A stretch of DNA of 64,000 nt, taken from positions 1,754,400 through 1,818,399 of the forward strand of contig NZ_SJEV01000001.1 of assembly GCF_008642235.1 (NCBI RefSeq), in the 5' to 3' direction. Source of the stretch: Planctomonas psychrotolerans (GTDB taxonomy: Bacteria; Actinomycetota; Actinomycetes; Actinomycetales; Microbacteriaceae). The notes beneath the pieces were generated by a model. It saw only the letters and a program-made list of their open reading frames with translations, ran no database searches and was not told the origin of the DNA. Position numbers and translations under genes: made by a program. Shown here piece by piece: positions 1 to 9,024 of this stretch (position 1 is its first letter; each line of letters starts with the position of its first letter).

Positions 1-1032
1 GGCTTGCTGGAGGGACGCGGCCCCGACGAGCGTCGACTCGCTCTCGTCCGGGACGGCACCGGTCCCCTCGGCGTCCGCGCTCTCGGCGGCTGCCGCAGCC
101 ATTTCCATGCGTTCGACGTAGATCTCGTTCAGCCGCGCCGTGAGGCGCTCGCTCAGGCGCCGCGAGTTCGCGAACACGATCGACGACCGGTGGCTGAGCA
201 CGAGGTCGACGATCCCCTCCTCCACATGCGGCCAAATCGAGCCCTGCTTCTCGGCACCGGCGGCCGAGCCCTCGGTGGGCGCCGAGGTGCCGAGTTCGGT
301 CATGTCGTCGACGGGAACGACGACCCGCAGGTCGAACTTCTTGGTGGAGGTCGGCGCGACGATCGTGACGGGCGCGCGCCCGCCCAGGAACCGCGCCACC
401 TCCTCGTGCGGCCGCACCGTGGCGGACAGGCCGATGCGCTGCGCCGGCTTGTCGAGCAGTGCGTCGAGTCGTTCGAGGGACAGCGCGAGATGGGTGCCGC
501 GCTTGGTAGCGGCGACCGCGTGCACCTCGTCCACGATCACGGTCTCCACACCGAGCAGCGTCTCCCTGGCCGCCGACGTGAGCATGAGGAAGAGCGACTC
601 GGGCGTGGTGATCAGGATGTCGGGCGGCGCCTTGGACAGCGCGCGACGGTCGGCCTGCGGGGTGTCGCCGGAGCGCACGCCGACGGTCACGGCGGGCGGA
701 TCGGCACCGAGGCGTTTCGCGGTCTGCGTGATGCCCACGAGGGGGGAGCGAAGGTTGCGCTCGACGTCGACGGCCAGCGCCTTCAGCGGAGAGATGTAGA
801 GCACCCGCGTGCGCCGGACCGGATCCTCCGGCGCGGGCGACGACGCCAACCGGTCGATGGCCCAGAGGAACGCGGCGAGCGTCTTACCGGAGCCGGTCGG
901 AGCCACGACGAGCGCGTGCGCCCCCTTCGACGTGGCCTCCCATGCGCCGATCTGCGCCTCGGTGGGCGCGGGAAAGGCCCCGCCGAACCATTCACGGGTG
1001 GCGGGGGAGAAGCGTTCGAGCACGGTGCTCAT
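1..1032 (-). CDS. lhr: Lhr-family ATP-dependent helicase, N-terminal part (gene cut by window edge)
   Basis: Superfamily 2 DNA/RNA helicase of the Lhr type, associated with DNA repair. Only the first 344 codons lie in the window; the rest runs off the left edge. From the ATG at 1032 the first RecA-like domain is readable: Walker A APTGSGKTLAAF near residue 45, YISPLKAL (motif Ia), TTPES (Ib), the DEVH box VDEVHAVAATKRG near residue 165 and motif III LSATVRP near residue 197. FANSRR about residue 280 opens the second RecA domain. The KRG after DEVH and the early LERFSPATREWF segment are typical of Lhr rather than RecQ or DEAD-box proteins. An Ala/Glu-rich insert follows at about residues 300-330. 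Full-length members are about 1,500 residues. Confidence 0.93.
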   Translation of the reverse strand, partial: MSTVLERFSPATREWFGGAFPAPTEAQIGAWEATSKGAHALVVAPTGSGKTLAAFLWAIDRLASSPAPEDPVRRTRVLYISPLKALAVDVERNLRSPLVGITQTAKRLGADPPAVTVGVRSGDTPQADRRALSKAPPDILITTPESLFLMLTSAARETLLGVETVIVDEVHAVAATKRGTHLALSLERLDALLDKPAQRIGLSATVRPHEEVARFLGGRAPVTIVAPTSTKKFDLRVVVPVDDMTELGTSAPTEGSAAGAEKQGSIWPHVEEGIVDLVLSHRSSIVFANSRRLSERLTARLNEIYVERMEMAAAAAESADAEGTGAVPDESESTLVGAASLQQA

Positions 1033-1125
1033 CGGTTACATCCTTGCCCCAACCACCGACATTCGCGCGCCACGCCGTTCGCCGGACGCGAGGCGGATGC
1101 CCCCGAGCGGCCCTAACGTGACGTT

Positions 1126-1650
1126 ATGCCGCGACTCATCGTGCTCACCGGTCCCATGGCGGCCGGGAAGAACGCGACCGCCGATGCGCTGGCGCACCTG
1201 CTGGTGTCGCGCGGGCGCACGGTCGTGGTCGCGGACGTCGATGAGGTCGCGGCGATGGTGGCGGAACCCGGAGCGGCCTCGGCCGGACTCTGGTTCGCCG
1301 CGCACGAGGCCCACGGTGCTCTCGTCGGGCGATGGCTGCGTTCCGCGGTGGATTACGTCGTGGTCGTCGGACCGATCTACTCGCCCGAGGAGCAGGCGGC
1401 ACTGACCGACCAGCTGCCTCCCGGCACCGTGCCGCTCTGGGTGGTCATCGACGCTCCGGTGGAGGTGACGCTCGCGCGCGCGCAGGTGCAGCCCGGGCGG
1501 GGCCGCTCGCGCGAGCCCGACTTCCACGCCGCCGCGCATGCTCGCTTCCGCGCACTGCTCCCGCACATCCCCGCCGCCCGGCGGTTCGACTCCACCGAAC
1601 GCAGCGCCGACGAGATCGCCTCCGCCGTGGCCGACCTGGCTGGGAACTGA
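1126..1650 (+). CDS. P-loop nucleoside/nucleotide kinase-like protein
   Basis: Small cytoplasmic P-loop protein of 174 residues. The Walker A motif GPMAAGKNATA sits at residues 9-19 and is followed by a kinase-like layout: a parallel strand ending in ADVDE, VVVVGPIYSP as the second strand, and PLWVVIDAPVEVTLARAQ before an arginine-rich lid (QPGRGRSRE). This is the architecture of the AAA_33, chloramphenicol phosphotransferase and adenylylsulfate kinase-like family. The substrate cannot be read from the sequence. It is divergent from lhr with about 90 bases between them, and the ATG at 1126 is the only sensible start. No partner gene suggests a pathway. Confidence 0.75.
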   Translation: MPRLIVLTGPMAAGKNATADALAHLLVSRGRTVVVADVDEVAAMVAEPGAASAGLWFAAHEAHGALVGRWLRSAVDYVVVVGPIYSPEEQAALTDQLPPGTVPLWVVIDAPVEVTLARAQVQPGRGRSREPDFHAAAHARFRALLPHIPAARRFDSTERSADEIASAVADLAGN

Positions 1651-1768
1651 GGGAGCGACACCGGCTGTGGGCGACCGTCGGCGGCCGTCGGCGCCCTCGC
1701 GGGAGCGGAGGGGCGGACCGGCTGTTCCCGATCCGCCCCTGGGAAGCGTCCCCGGGGCACGCGCCGGT

Positions 1769-2362
1769 CTAGCGCGTGGTGAGGAGCTCCTGCATGGTGT
1801 CGATCTCGGCCTGCTGGCTGGTGATCATCTCGTTCGCGAGCGCGATGGCGTCGGCGTTCTCTCCGCCGTCCACCTCGGTTTCCGCCATGTCGATGGCACC
1901 CTCGTGGTGGATGATCATGTTCTCGAGGAACAGGCGTTCCGCTTCGGCGCCGGTGGCGGCGTCCAGGCGGGCCATCTGATTGTTCGACATCATGCCTTCC
2001 ATCGGATGGTGCATGTCGCCCATGCCGTCGAGGGGCTCCGCCTCCCACTCGTCCAGCCAGGCCGTCAGCTGATCGATCTCCGGACCCTGAGCGTCGGCGA
2101 TCTGCGTCGCCAGGTCGGTGACGTCCGTGCTGATGTCGTCCTTGGCGAGGATCATGTCGCTCATCTCGATGGCCTGACTGTGGTGCGGGATCATCATCTG
2201 CGCGAACATGACGTCCGTGTCGTTGAACGACGTGGCAACGTCCTCCGCTGCGGGGGCGGAGTCCGATCCGCCGCTGGTGGGTTCGCCAGCGGGCGCGCAG
2301 CCGCTCAGGGCGAGGGCGGCGGCGAGCGCGAGCCCGCCGAGGGTCACTGAACTGTTCTTCAT
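1769..2362 (-). CDS. DUF305 family lipoprotein
   Basis: Exported lipoprotein of 197 residues. The ATG at 2362 gives MKNSSVTLGG, a hydrophobic stretch and the lipobox ALSGC, so the mature protein should be anchored on the outer face of the membrane. Two copies of the DUF305 signature follow, MMIPHHSQAIEMSDMIL and MIIHHEGAIDMAETEV, each with an HH pair, and there are many Met residues between them (MGDMHHPMEGMMSN). DUF305 proteins are often found with copper-handling genes and the His/Met content would suit metal binding, but the function is not established. The His-rich gene upstream on the same strand, 98 bases away, may be a partner. Confidence 0.87.
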   Translation of the reverse strand: MKNSSVTLGGLALAAALALSGCAPAGEPTSGGSDSAPAAEDVATSFNDTDVMFAQMMIPHHSQAIEMSDMILAKDDISTDVTDLATQIADAQGPEIDQLTAWLDEWEAEPLDGMGDMHHPMEGMMSNNQMARLDAATGAEAERLFLENMIIHHEGAIDMAETEVDGGENADAIALANEMITSQQAEIDTMQELLTTR

Positions 2363-2460
2363 GAGTACTGGTCCTTCTGTTGCTATCCGACTGGATTCTC
2401 CGCGAGCGGCCCCGTGGCCGCCGCGGGCGTGCGCATCCCCGGGGGGATCGGCGTCGGGAA

Positions 2461-3039
2461 TCAGATGCGGAAGACGGAGAGCAGCGTCAGCGAGGGTGGG
2501 CGCGGCGGCTCCGCGCTTCGCGAGCCGACCTGCGGTGGGAGCGGCGGTGCGACGAGATGGCCCGCCACGGGCGGCATCCGCGCATCGAGCTGCAGCATCG
2601 GAATGGCGGTGATCTCCGCACATGCCACGGCCGCGGCGCAACAGTGGGGCCCGGTATGGCCCGCGCAGTGTTCGGTGCCGAGCCCTTCGCCTCCACCGGC
2701 CGCGGTCCACGACGCGGCGGAGACGTTCCGAGGTGGTGCGACGCTCGCGGCGTGAGCGGCGGCACCACTCGCGGCGACGGCGGCGGCGGCGTGCGAATGC
2801 GACGAGTGCGAATGCTGCGACGAGGGCGCATCCCCGGTCGGCTGGGCGTGTCCGCCGACAGTCGTGGCGGACGCGTGGCTCTCGTGCGACGCATGCGCCG
2901 TTCCGTGAACGGGGTCGGCCATGGCGTGCACCGCGCCCAGTCCGAGGACGAGGATCACCAGCGTCGCGATCGCGAGCATCCACCTGTCGATGCGCCGCCA
3001 GGCGGGCGCCGAGGAAGAAGGGCCGGGGAAAGCGGACAC
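2461..3039 (-). CDS. His-rich DUF6153-like membrane-anchored protein
   Basis: A 192-residue protein with one N-terminal membrane segment (RWMLAIATLVILVLGLGAV, about residues 19-38) and a long Ala/His/Ser-rich outside region with repeated SHASHSH-type stretches. Two Cys-containing patches (EHCAGHTGPHCCAAAVAC) follow, and the C-terminal PPRPPSLTLLSVFRI resembles the ending of DUF6153 proteins. Metal binding is likely from composition, but no catalytic motif is visible. It lies upstream of the DUF305 lipoprotein on the same strand, which makes a small metal-related pair plausible. Confidence 0.7.
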   Translation of the reverse strand: MSAFPGPSSSAPAWRRIDRWMLAIATLVILVLGLGAVHAMADPVHGTAHASHESHASATTVGGHAQPTGDAPSSQHSHSSHSHAAAAVAASGAAAHAASVAPPRNVSAASWTAAGGGEGLGTEHCAGHTGPHCCAAAVACAEITAIPMLQLDARMPPVAGHLVAPPLPPQVGSRSAEPPRPPSLTLLSVFRI

Positions 3040-3113
3040 GGCGAACTCCTTTCCGGTGGACCAGGGAGGCTCCCCGACGCTACCTCATCGGGCCGAGAGC
3101 CCGACCGGCCGCG

Positions 3114-3812
3114 TCACTGCAGCTGGCTGAACGCCTCGACCTTCTTCGTCTGCCCGGCGATCAGCACGATGTCCCCCGGTTCGAGCACCGTGTCGACCGT
3201 CGTGTACTTCCAGCCGGCGCCGGGTCGCTCGAACGCCGTGACGGTCACGCCGTGCGTCGCGCGGATCTTCGACTCACCGAGAGGCATACCGATCACGGCG
3301 CGCGGGGGCACCGTCTTGACGAGGGCGAAGTCGTCGCCGACCTCGATGTAGTCCTGCATGGCGCCGCGCACGAGGTGGGCGACGCGCTGACCCATGTCCT
3401 TCTCCGGATAGATGACGTGGTGCACGCCCAGCCGGTCGAGGATCTCGCCGTGCGGGTCGCTGACCGCCTTCGCCCAGATGTTCGGGATGTTCAGCTTGAG
3501 CAGCAGCGACGCGGTGAGGATGCTCGCCTGGATGTCGCTGCCGATCGCCACGACCACGCGATCGAACTCCGGCACGGCGAGCTGGCGCAGCACCTCCTCC
3601 TTGGTGGAGTCGGCCCGCACCACGTGGGTGAGCAGACCGTTGTGGTTCTGCACGGTGTCCTCCCGCGCATCGATGCCCAGCACCTCGGTGCCGCTCGCCA
3701 TGAGCTCGAGGGCCAGGGCGCTGCCGAATCGGCCGAGCCCGATGACGGCGACCGAGTCCGCTTCGGCGATTCGAGTCGGCTGCGACGAGCCGAAGAGGGC
3801 GAAGTTAGCCAA
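3114..3812 (-). CDS. trkA: TrkA-type potassium uptake regulatory subunit (RCK protein)
   Basis: Cytoplasmic gating subunit of a Trk/Ktr potassium uptake system, 232 residues. The RCK N-terminal domain has the dinucleotide-binding GLGRFG near residue 27 and a conserved acidic end of the second strand (GIDARED). The TrkA-C domain begins near residue 145. The start is TTG at 3812. It lies inside the last codons of trkH (ATTGGCTAA) and is preceded by AGGAAAGG at good spacing; no other start keeps the N-terminal strand. The overlap implies translational coupling to trkH and equimolar production of the two subunits. Confidence 0.92.
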   Translation of the reverse strand: MANFALFGSSQPTRIAEADSVAVIGLGRFGSALALELMASGTEVLGIDAREDTVQNHNGLLTHVVRADSTKEEVLRQLAVPEFDRVVVAIGSDIQASILTASLLLKLNIPNIWAKAVSDPHGEILDRLGVHHVIYPEKDMGQRVAHLVRGAMQDYIEVGDDFALVKTVPPRAVIGMPLGESKIRATHGVTVTAFERPGAGWKYTTVDTVLEPGDIVLIAGQTKKVEAFSQLQ

Positions 3813-5175
3813 TGATGGGCCTTTCCTGCGGGAGTTCGTAGGTGATCCGGCGGTCGCGGAGCGCGAGAGCGGAAGCGAAGGTGATCGGGCCGAGCCGGCC
3901 GATGAACATCAGCACGATGAGGATGAGCTGGCCGGCCGCGGGGATATCGGCGGTGATCCCGGTGGACATCCCCACGGTGCTGAATGCGGAGAGAACCTCG
4001 AACAGGATCCGGTCCAGTCCGATGTCGGTGATGAGCATCAGGGCAGCCGTTGCCGCGACGACCACACCCATCGCGAGAAGAACGACCGTGATGGCCTCCC
4101 GGTGCACGGACCGCGGGAGCCGCTTGCCGAAGACGTTCACGGCGCGCTCCCCGCGCACCTCGGTCATCAGGATGAAGAGCAGTACCGCGAAGGTCGTGAT
4201 CTTGATGCCGCCGGCGGTTCCCGCCGGACCGCCGCCGATGAGCATCAGCGCGTCCATTCCCAGCCAGCTGACCGGGTCCATCGCGCCCACGTCGATGCTG
4301 TTGAACCCCGCGGTGCGCGTCTGCACGGACTGGAAGAATCCCACGAGGAGCTTGCTCGGCCAGTCGAGCGGACCGAGGGTTCTCGGGTTCGACCACTCGA
4401 CCGCGGTGATGTACGCCGTTCCGGCGACGAGGAGGACGACCGTGCCCACCAGCACGATGCGGGTGTTCATCGTCCACTTGATCGGGCGTCGAAGGTGCCG
4501 CCGCAACTGCACGATCACCGGGAAGCCGAGCCCGCCGAGGATGATCGCCGCACAGATCGGCAGGCAGATGAACGGGTCGGTCGCGTACGACATGAAGCTG
4601 TCGCTGAAGAGCGCGAAGCCGGCGTTGTTGAAGGACGACACCGAGTGGAAGACTCCCAGCCACAGCGCCCGACCGAACGGCTCGCCGTACCCGATCGCGA
4701 ATCGCAGGGTCAGCAGCACGGCCACGACCGCCTCGATGAGAAGCGAGATGGTGGCGACACCGAGGAGCAGGCCCTTCACATCCTCCAGGCCGATGCTCTT
4801 CGCCTCGGCGACCGCGTTCAGCTTCGACCGCAGGGACAGCTTGCGCAGAACCGCGAGGCCGATCACCGACGCGAAGGTCATGATGCCGAATCCGCCGATC
4901 TGAACGAGCACCAGGATGACGACGTGGCCGAAGGGCGTCCAGTACGTCGGCGTATCGACGATGATGTGCCCGGTGACGCACACCGCCGAGGTCGCGGTGA
5001 ACAGCGCCTCGAGAAACGTCGCTCCGCCGGCGCCGGCTTTGGCGTTCGGCAGCATCAGCAGGCCGGTGCCGATGAGGATGGCTCCGGCGAACCCTCCGGC
5101 GACTATTTGCGAGGTGTGAAAGCGGGTTCGTCGGTGGCCGGTACCGTGCTGGATCGGCCGTACTGCGAGATGCAC
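3805..5175 (-). CDS. trkH: TrkH-type potassium translocating subunit (copy 1)
   Basis: Membrane subunit of the Trk/Ktr potassium transporter, 456 residues. It shows the expected four repeated pore units. Filter-region segments are visible as SAVCVTGH, SSFNNAGFAL, TRTAGFNSID and FSTVGMSTGIT, each bearing the conserved glycine. The chosen start is GTG at 5175 (MHLAVRPIQHGTGHRR), which gives a basic cytoplasmic N-terminus before the first membrane segment; an internal start is possible. The 3' end overlaps trkA, forming a trkH-trkA operon. A second TrkH copy lies 2.2 kb downstream in the window on the same strand. Confidence 0.93.
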   Translation of the reverse strand: MHLAVRPIQHGTGHRRTRFHTSQIVAGGFAGAILIGTGLLMLPNAKAGAGGATFLEALFTATSAVCVTGHIIVDTPTYWTPFGHVVILVLVQIGGFGIMTFASVIGLAVLRKLSLRSKLNAVAEAKSIGLEDVKGLLLGVATISLLIEAVVAVLLTLRFAIGYGEPFGRALWLGVFHSVSSFNNAGFALFSDSFMSYATDPFICLPICAAIILGGLGFPVIVQLRRHLRRPIKWTMNTRIVLVGTVVLLVAGTAYITAVEWSNPRTLGPLDWPSKLLVGFFQSVQTRTAGFNSIDVGAMDPVSWLGMDALMLIGGGPAGTAGGIKITTFAVLLFILMTEVRGERAVNVFGKRLPRSVHREAITVVLLAMGVVVAATAALMLITDIGLDRILFEVLSAFSTVGMSTGITADIPAAGQLILIVLMFIGRLGPITFASALALRDRRITYELPQERPIIG

Positions 5176-5345
5176 CCGCTCACACTACGCCGCAGTGCAC
5201 GCGGTTGGCGCCACCGCGCGGAGGAGAAGTTTCCGGTTCCTTTCCCCGCGGGAATTCCCTCCTTGTGCGTCACCCGCGGGCGTCGCGGATGCGGTCGGTG
5301 GCGTGCGGCGATTCGGCGCCCAGTCGGCGACGTTAACATTTGCTC

Positions 5346-6623
5346 ATGCCCCCCTTTCCTTCCGTTCTGCGCGTCGCGCTCGTCTGCCTGCACACGTCGC
5401 CGGGCGACGAGCCGGGAGCCGGCGACGCGGGCGGCATGAACGTCGTGGTGCTGAAACAGGGCGAGGCCATGGCGTCGCTCGGCCACGAGGTGGAGATCGT
5501 GACGCGGCGATCCTCACCCGAGCAGCCGGACGAGCAGCGGCTCGGCGAGGGGCTCACCCTGCGGTTCCTCGACGCCGGACCGCCGGAGCCCATGCCCAAG
5601 GGAGTCCACGAGGCGTACATCGACGAGTTCCGGGCACGACTCGACGCGTGCGGCCCCTACGACATCGTGCACTCGCACCACTGGTTCTCCGGCATGGCCG
5701 CGCTGCCGTACGCCCGACTGCACGGGGTGCCCCACGTGCAGAGCTTCCACAGCATCGCGGCGCACGAGTCGACTCCGCTGTCGTCGGGCGAACGCCCGGA
5801 ATCGGCGGGGCGGATGGCCGGCGAGGCGTGGCTCGCACAGGAGTCCGACGCGGTGGTGACCGCCAGCGAGGCGGAGGCCGACACGGTGGTGCAGCGACTC
5901 GGCGGCACGGCGGACCGGGTGTCGGTCGTGCTGCCCGGGGTGGACGGGGAACTCTTCCACCCGGCGGAGGAGACGCCGGGGAACAGCGGCCGGTACGCGC
6001 TCGTCGCGGGTCGCCTGCAGCCTCTGAAAGGCTTCGACCTCGCGATCCGCGCGATCGCGGCGGTGCCTCCCGCCGTGCGCCCCGAGCTCCTCATCGCCGG
6101 TGACGTGTCCGCCGACTACGCCGGATACGTCGACGAGCTGAGGGCGATCGCCACCGAGCACGGGATCGACGGAGGGGTCCGGTTCCTCGGCCCCCGAGCC
6201 CGTCAGGATCTCGCAGGCCTGCTTCGCGAGGCATCGATCGTGCTGGTGCCCTCGCATTCGGAGACGTACGGGCTGGTGGCTCTCGAGGCGGCCGCGAGCG
6301 GCGTGCCCGTCGTCGCCGCGGCATCCGGCGGACTGCAGGAAGCCGTCGTCGACGGTCGGACCGGTGTCGTGCTCGGGTCGCGGGATCCGGAGGTGTGGGG
6401 CGAGGCGATCCGGCGCATCCTCGCCGACCCGGAGGTTGCGCGGGAACTCGCGTCGGCGGGCCGGGAGCACGCACTGCAGCTCGACTGGACGCGTTCCGCC
6501 CGGCGCCTCCTCGCCGTGTACGACACGGTGCTCGGCGCCGATCGGGAACGCGAGGAGGCATTCGATTCCGACGGCTCGCCCGACCCGCGAGCGCGGGCGT
6601 TGAACGGGTGCGGTCGTGCCTGA
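5346..6623 (+). CDS. MshA-like glycosyltransferase (GT4 family)
   Basis: Cytoplasmic GT-B glycosyltransferase of 425 residues. The N-terminal HTSPGDEPGAGDAGGMNVVV segment matches the MshA/sucrose-phosphate-synthase subgroup of family GT4. Later landmarks are VHSHHWFSGMAAL, GRLQPLKGFDLAIRA and the C-terminal nucleotide-sugar site SETYGLVALEAAASGVPVVA. In mycothiol makers MshA joins GlcNAc from UDP-GlcNAc to inositol 3-phosphate. The neighbours here do not include other mycothiol genes, so the exact product is an inference. The start is ATG 5346; a TTG six bases upstream is less likely. The 3' end overlaps the next gene by 8 bases. Confidence 0.8.
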   Translation: MPPFPSVLRVALVCLHTSPGDEPGAGDAGGMNVVVLKQGEAMASLGHEVEIVTRRSSPEQPDEQRLGEGLTLRFLDAGPPEPMPKGVHEAYIDEFRARLDACGPYDIVHSHHWFSGMAALPYARLHGVPHVQSFHSIAAHESTPLSSGERPESAGRMAGEAWLAQESDAVVTASEAEADTVVQRLGGTADRVSVVLPGVDGELFHPAEETPGNSGRYALVAGRLQPLKGFDLAIRAIAAVPPAVRPELLIAGDVSADYAGYVDELRAIATEHGIDGGVRFLGPRARQDLAGLLREASIVLVPSHSETYGLVALEAAASGVPVVAAASGGLQEAVVDGRTGVVLGSRDPEVWGEAIRRILADPEVARELASAGREHALQLDWTRSARRLLAVYDTVLGADREREEAFDSDGSPDPRARALNGCGRA

Positions 6624-7335
6624 GCACCGGCAGATTCAGCACGAGCCGGTGGACGCGGGCCTGTCCGGTGAACGGTCCGGCTGTCCCGACCCCGTCCGGC
6701 GGGGCGTCCTGCGGCGCCGCATCCGCATCATCGTCGCGATCACCATCGGGTACAACGTGGTCGAGGCGGTCATCGCCCTCGCCGCGGGCGCCATCGCCTC
6801 ATCTGCCGCGTTGATCGGATTCGGACTCGACTCGATCGTCGAGGTGCTCTCCGCCGCCGCGATCGCCTGGCAGTTCTCCGCCCCCGATCCCGAGAAGCGC
6901 GAACGGGTTGCCCTCCGGATCATCGCGTTCTCGTTCTTCGGCCTCGCCGCCTACGTCACCGTCGACGCGGGGCTGTCGCTGCTCGGCTTCCGGGACCCGC
7001 AGCACAGCCCGGTGGGGATCGCGCTCGCCGCGGTGAGCCTGGCCGTCATGCCGTTCCTCAGCTGGATCGAGCGCCGCACGGGCCGGGAGCTGGGTTCCGC
7101 CTCCGCGGTCGCGGACTCGAAGCAGACCCTGATCTGCGCCTACCTGTCGGCAGCAGTGCTCGTGGGGCTCGTGCTCAACGCGCTGTTCGGCTGGGCCTCT
7201 GCCGACTCGGTCGCCGCGTTGGTCATCGCCGGATTCGCAGTGCGCGAGGGGATGGAGGCGTGGAAGGGCGACACCTGCGCGATGCCCGTGACGGCGCTCA
7301 CCGGTGACCGTGCCGTCGAGCCGGACTGCTGCTGA
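6616..7335 (+). CDS. Cation diffusion facilitator-like membrane protein
   Basis: Integral membrane protein of 239 residues related to the CDF (cation efflux) family. The segment FGLDSIVEVLSAAAIAWQF is the CDF helix II signature with its acidic metal-site residue, and five or six membrane segments can be counted. It is shorter than classical CDF transporters and lacks the cytoplasmic C-terminal domain; instead it ends in DTCAMPVTALTGDRAVEPDCC. The GTG start at 6616 overlaps the glycosyltransferase stop, so the two are co-translated. The transported ion cannot be read. Confidence 0.78.
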   Translation: MPEHRQIQHEPVDAGLSGERSGCPDPVRRGVLRRRIRIIVAITIGYNVVEAVIALAAGAIASSAALIGFGLDSIVEVLSAAAIAWQFSAPDPEKRERVALRIIAFSFFGLAAYVTVDAGLSLLGFRDPQHSPVGIALAAVSLAVMPFLSWIERRTGRELGSASAVADSKQTLICAYLSAAVLVGLVLNALFGWASADSVAALVIAGFAVREGMEAWKGDTCAMPVTALTGDRAVEPDCC

Positions 7336-7377
7336 CCCCGACCGCTGCTGAGGACGACCGACCCGCCGTATCGTGCG

Positions 7378-8766
7378 CTACCCGATGACCGGGCGCTCGT
7401 CGGGGTACCGGAACAGGATGTTGCGGTGCCGGATGGCGAGCGCGGAGGCGAGTCCGATGGGCCCGACGCGTCCGGCGAACATCAGGGCGGCGAGCACGTA
7501 CTTGCCCATGGGCGGCAGCTCTTCGCTTAACCCGACGCTGAGTCCGCAGGTCGCGAACGCCGAGATCACCTCGAACAGGATCCGGTCGAGCGGGGCGGTG
7601 CTCACGGTCATGATGAGGCCGGTGGCGAGCAGCACGAGCGTGGCACCGAGGAACGTGACACTGATCGCGATCCGGAGCGCCGTCTCGGGAATGGTGCGTC
7701 CGAAGATCATGATGTTCTTGTCGCCGCGGGCCTCCGCGACGATGGCGAGGAACAGCAGCGCGATGGTCGTGACCTTGATGCCCCCCGCCGTGGAGGCCGA
7801 GCCGCCGCCGACGAACATCAGCGCGTCGGTCGCCAGCAGCGTGGCGGGCAGTGATTCCGCCGGATCGATGATGCTGAAGCCGCCCGACCGGGTCATCGTG
7901 GAGGCGAAGAGCGCGTTGTAGATCTTCTCCCACACCGACATCGATCCGATCGTGTCGGGATTCGACCACTCGAACGCGCCCCAGATGATCGTCCCCACCA
8001 CCAGCAGGATGGTGGACACCACGATCGTCAGCTTGGTGTGCAGATTCCATCGGTGCCAGTGCAGGCGCTGCACCATGAGGATCATGAACACCGGGAAGCC
8101 GAGGCTGCCCACGAAGACCCCGACCGCGATGGGCACGAGGATGAGCGGGTCGGTCCGGAAGTCGGAGAGGCCGTCGGCGTGGGTCACGAAGCCCGCGTTG
8201 TTGAAGGAGGAGACCGCGTAGAAGACGCCGTGCCAGATGCCCTCCCGCCAGCCCTCGACGGCGATGAACCGCGGGACGAGGAACACGGCGAGCACCGCCT
8301 CGACCACCAGCGTCGTCACGATGACGATGCGGAGGAGCGAACCGACCTCACCGAGATTGCCCGTGCTGATGCCCTGCTGCGCCAGCAGCCGACCCCGCAC
8401 CCCGAGGTTGCGGGTGACGGCACGGGCGAGGAGCAGGGCGATGGTCACGATACCGAGGCCACCGGCTTGGATGCCGAGCAGAATGACGACCTGCCCGAAG
8501 AACGACCAGTGCAGCGCGGTGTTCACGGTGACGAGTCCGGTGACGGTGACGGCCGACACCGCGGTGAACATCGAGTCCGCGAGCGGGGTGGGCCGCCCGT
8601 CGGCCGCCGCGATCGGCAGGCTGAGCAGTGCGGTGAAGGCGAGGACGACGGCCCCGAACACGAGCAGTGCCAGGAGCGCGGGAGAACTGGCGGGGAACTG
8701 CGCCACCGCACGCACCCGTGCGGGAAGGGAGCGGCGGAGTGCGCTCGGCAGCCTGCTCTCGCTCAT
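7378..8766 (-). CDS. trkH: TrkH-type potassium translocating subunit (copy 2)
   Basis: Second TrkH/KtrB homologue in the window, 462 residues. Filter-region segments read SAVTVTGLVTV, SSFNNAGFVTH, MTRSGGFSI and FATCGLSVGL. The ends of the two copies match (ERPVIG here, ERPIIG in copy 1), which suggests a shared contact with TrkA. The ATG at 8766 (MSESRLP) starts the protein at a basic stretch just before the first membrane helix; the open frame extends further upstream but that part looks like non-coding shadow. No TrkA gene adjoins this copy, so it may use the subunit encoded at 3114-3812 or one elsewhere. Confidence 0.92.
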   Translation of the reverse strand: MSESRLPSALRRSLPARVRAVAQFPASSPALLALLVFGAVVLAFTALLSLPIAAADGRPTPLADSMFTAVSAVTVTGLVTVNTALHWSFFGQVVILLGIQAGGLGIVTIALLLARAVTRNLGVRGRLLAQQGISTGNLGEVGSLLRIVIVTTLVVEAVLAVFLVPRFIAVEGWREGIWHGVFYAVSSFNNAGFVTHADGLSDFRTDPLILVPIAVGVFVGSLGFPVFMILMVQRLHWHRWNLHTKLTIVVSTILLVVGTIIWGAFEWSNPDTIGSMSVWEKIYNALFASTMTRSGGFSIIDPAESLPATLLATDALMFVGGGSASTAGGIKVTTIALLFLAIVAEARGDKNIMIFGRTIPETALRIAISVTFLGATLVLLATGLIMTVSTAPLDRILFEVISAFATCGLSVGLSEELPPMGKYVLAALMFAGRVGPIGLASALAIRHRNILFRYPDERPVIG

Positions 8767-9024
8767 CGGAGTCCCGGATTCGCCATCGGTCAGCCGCGCA
8801 TGCCGCACATCGGGGCGGCGACGGCGGTGCGGGCGCTGCGTGCGTCGGCGGCGTCCCCGGAACGACGGCGGGCCACGGGCGATGGGTTCGCGGGCGGGCC
8901 GGACAGCGGTGTTCCGAGGGTGGTCACACTCCATTCTGAAGGACGGGCGACGGGAGAGAACAATTCGGGGGCGCCGGGCCCCCCGCGGAACACCTGGGTT
9001 CGCTGTTCGCGGATGGGCGGGTCG

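Noticed and set aside
4-1116. 370-codon plus-strand frame opposite lhr
   Set aside because: Arg/Gly-rich composition without any motif, fully antisense to clear helicase motifs.
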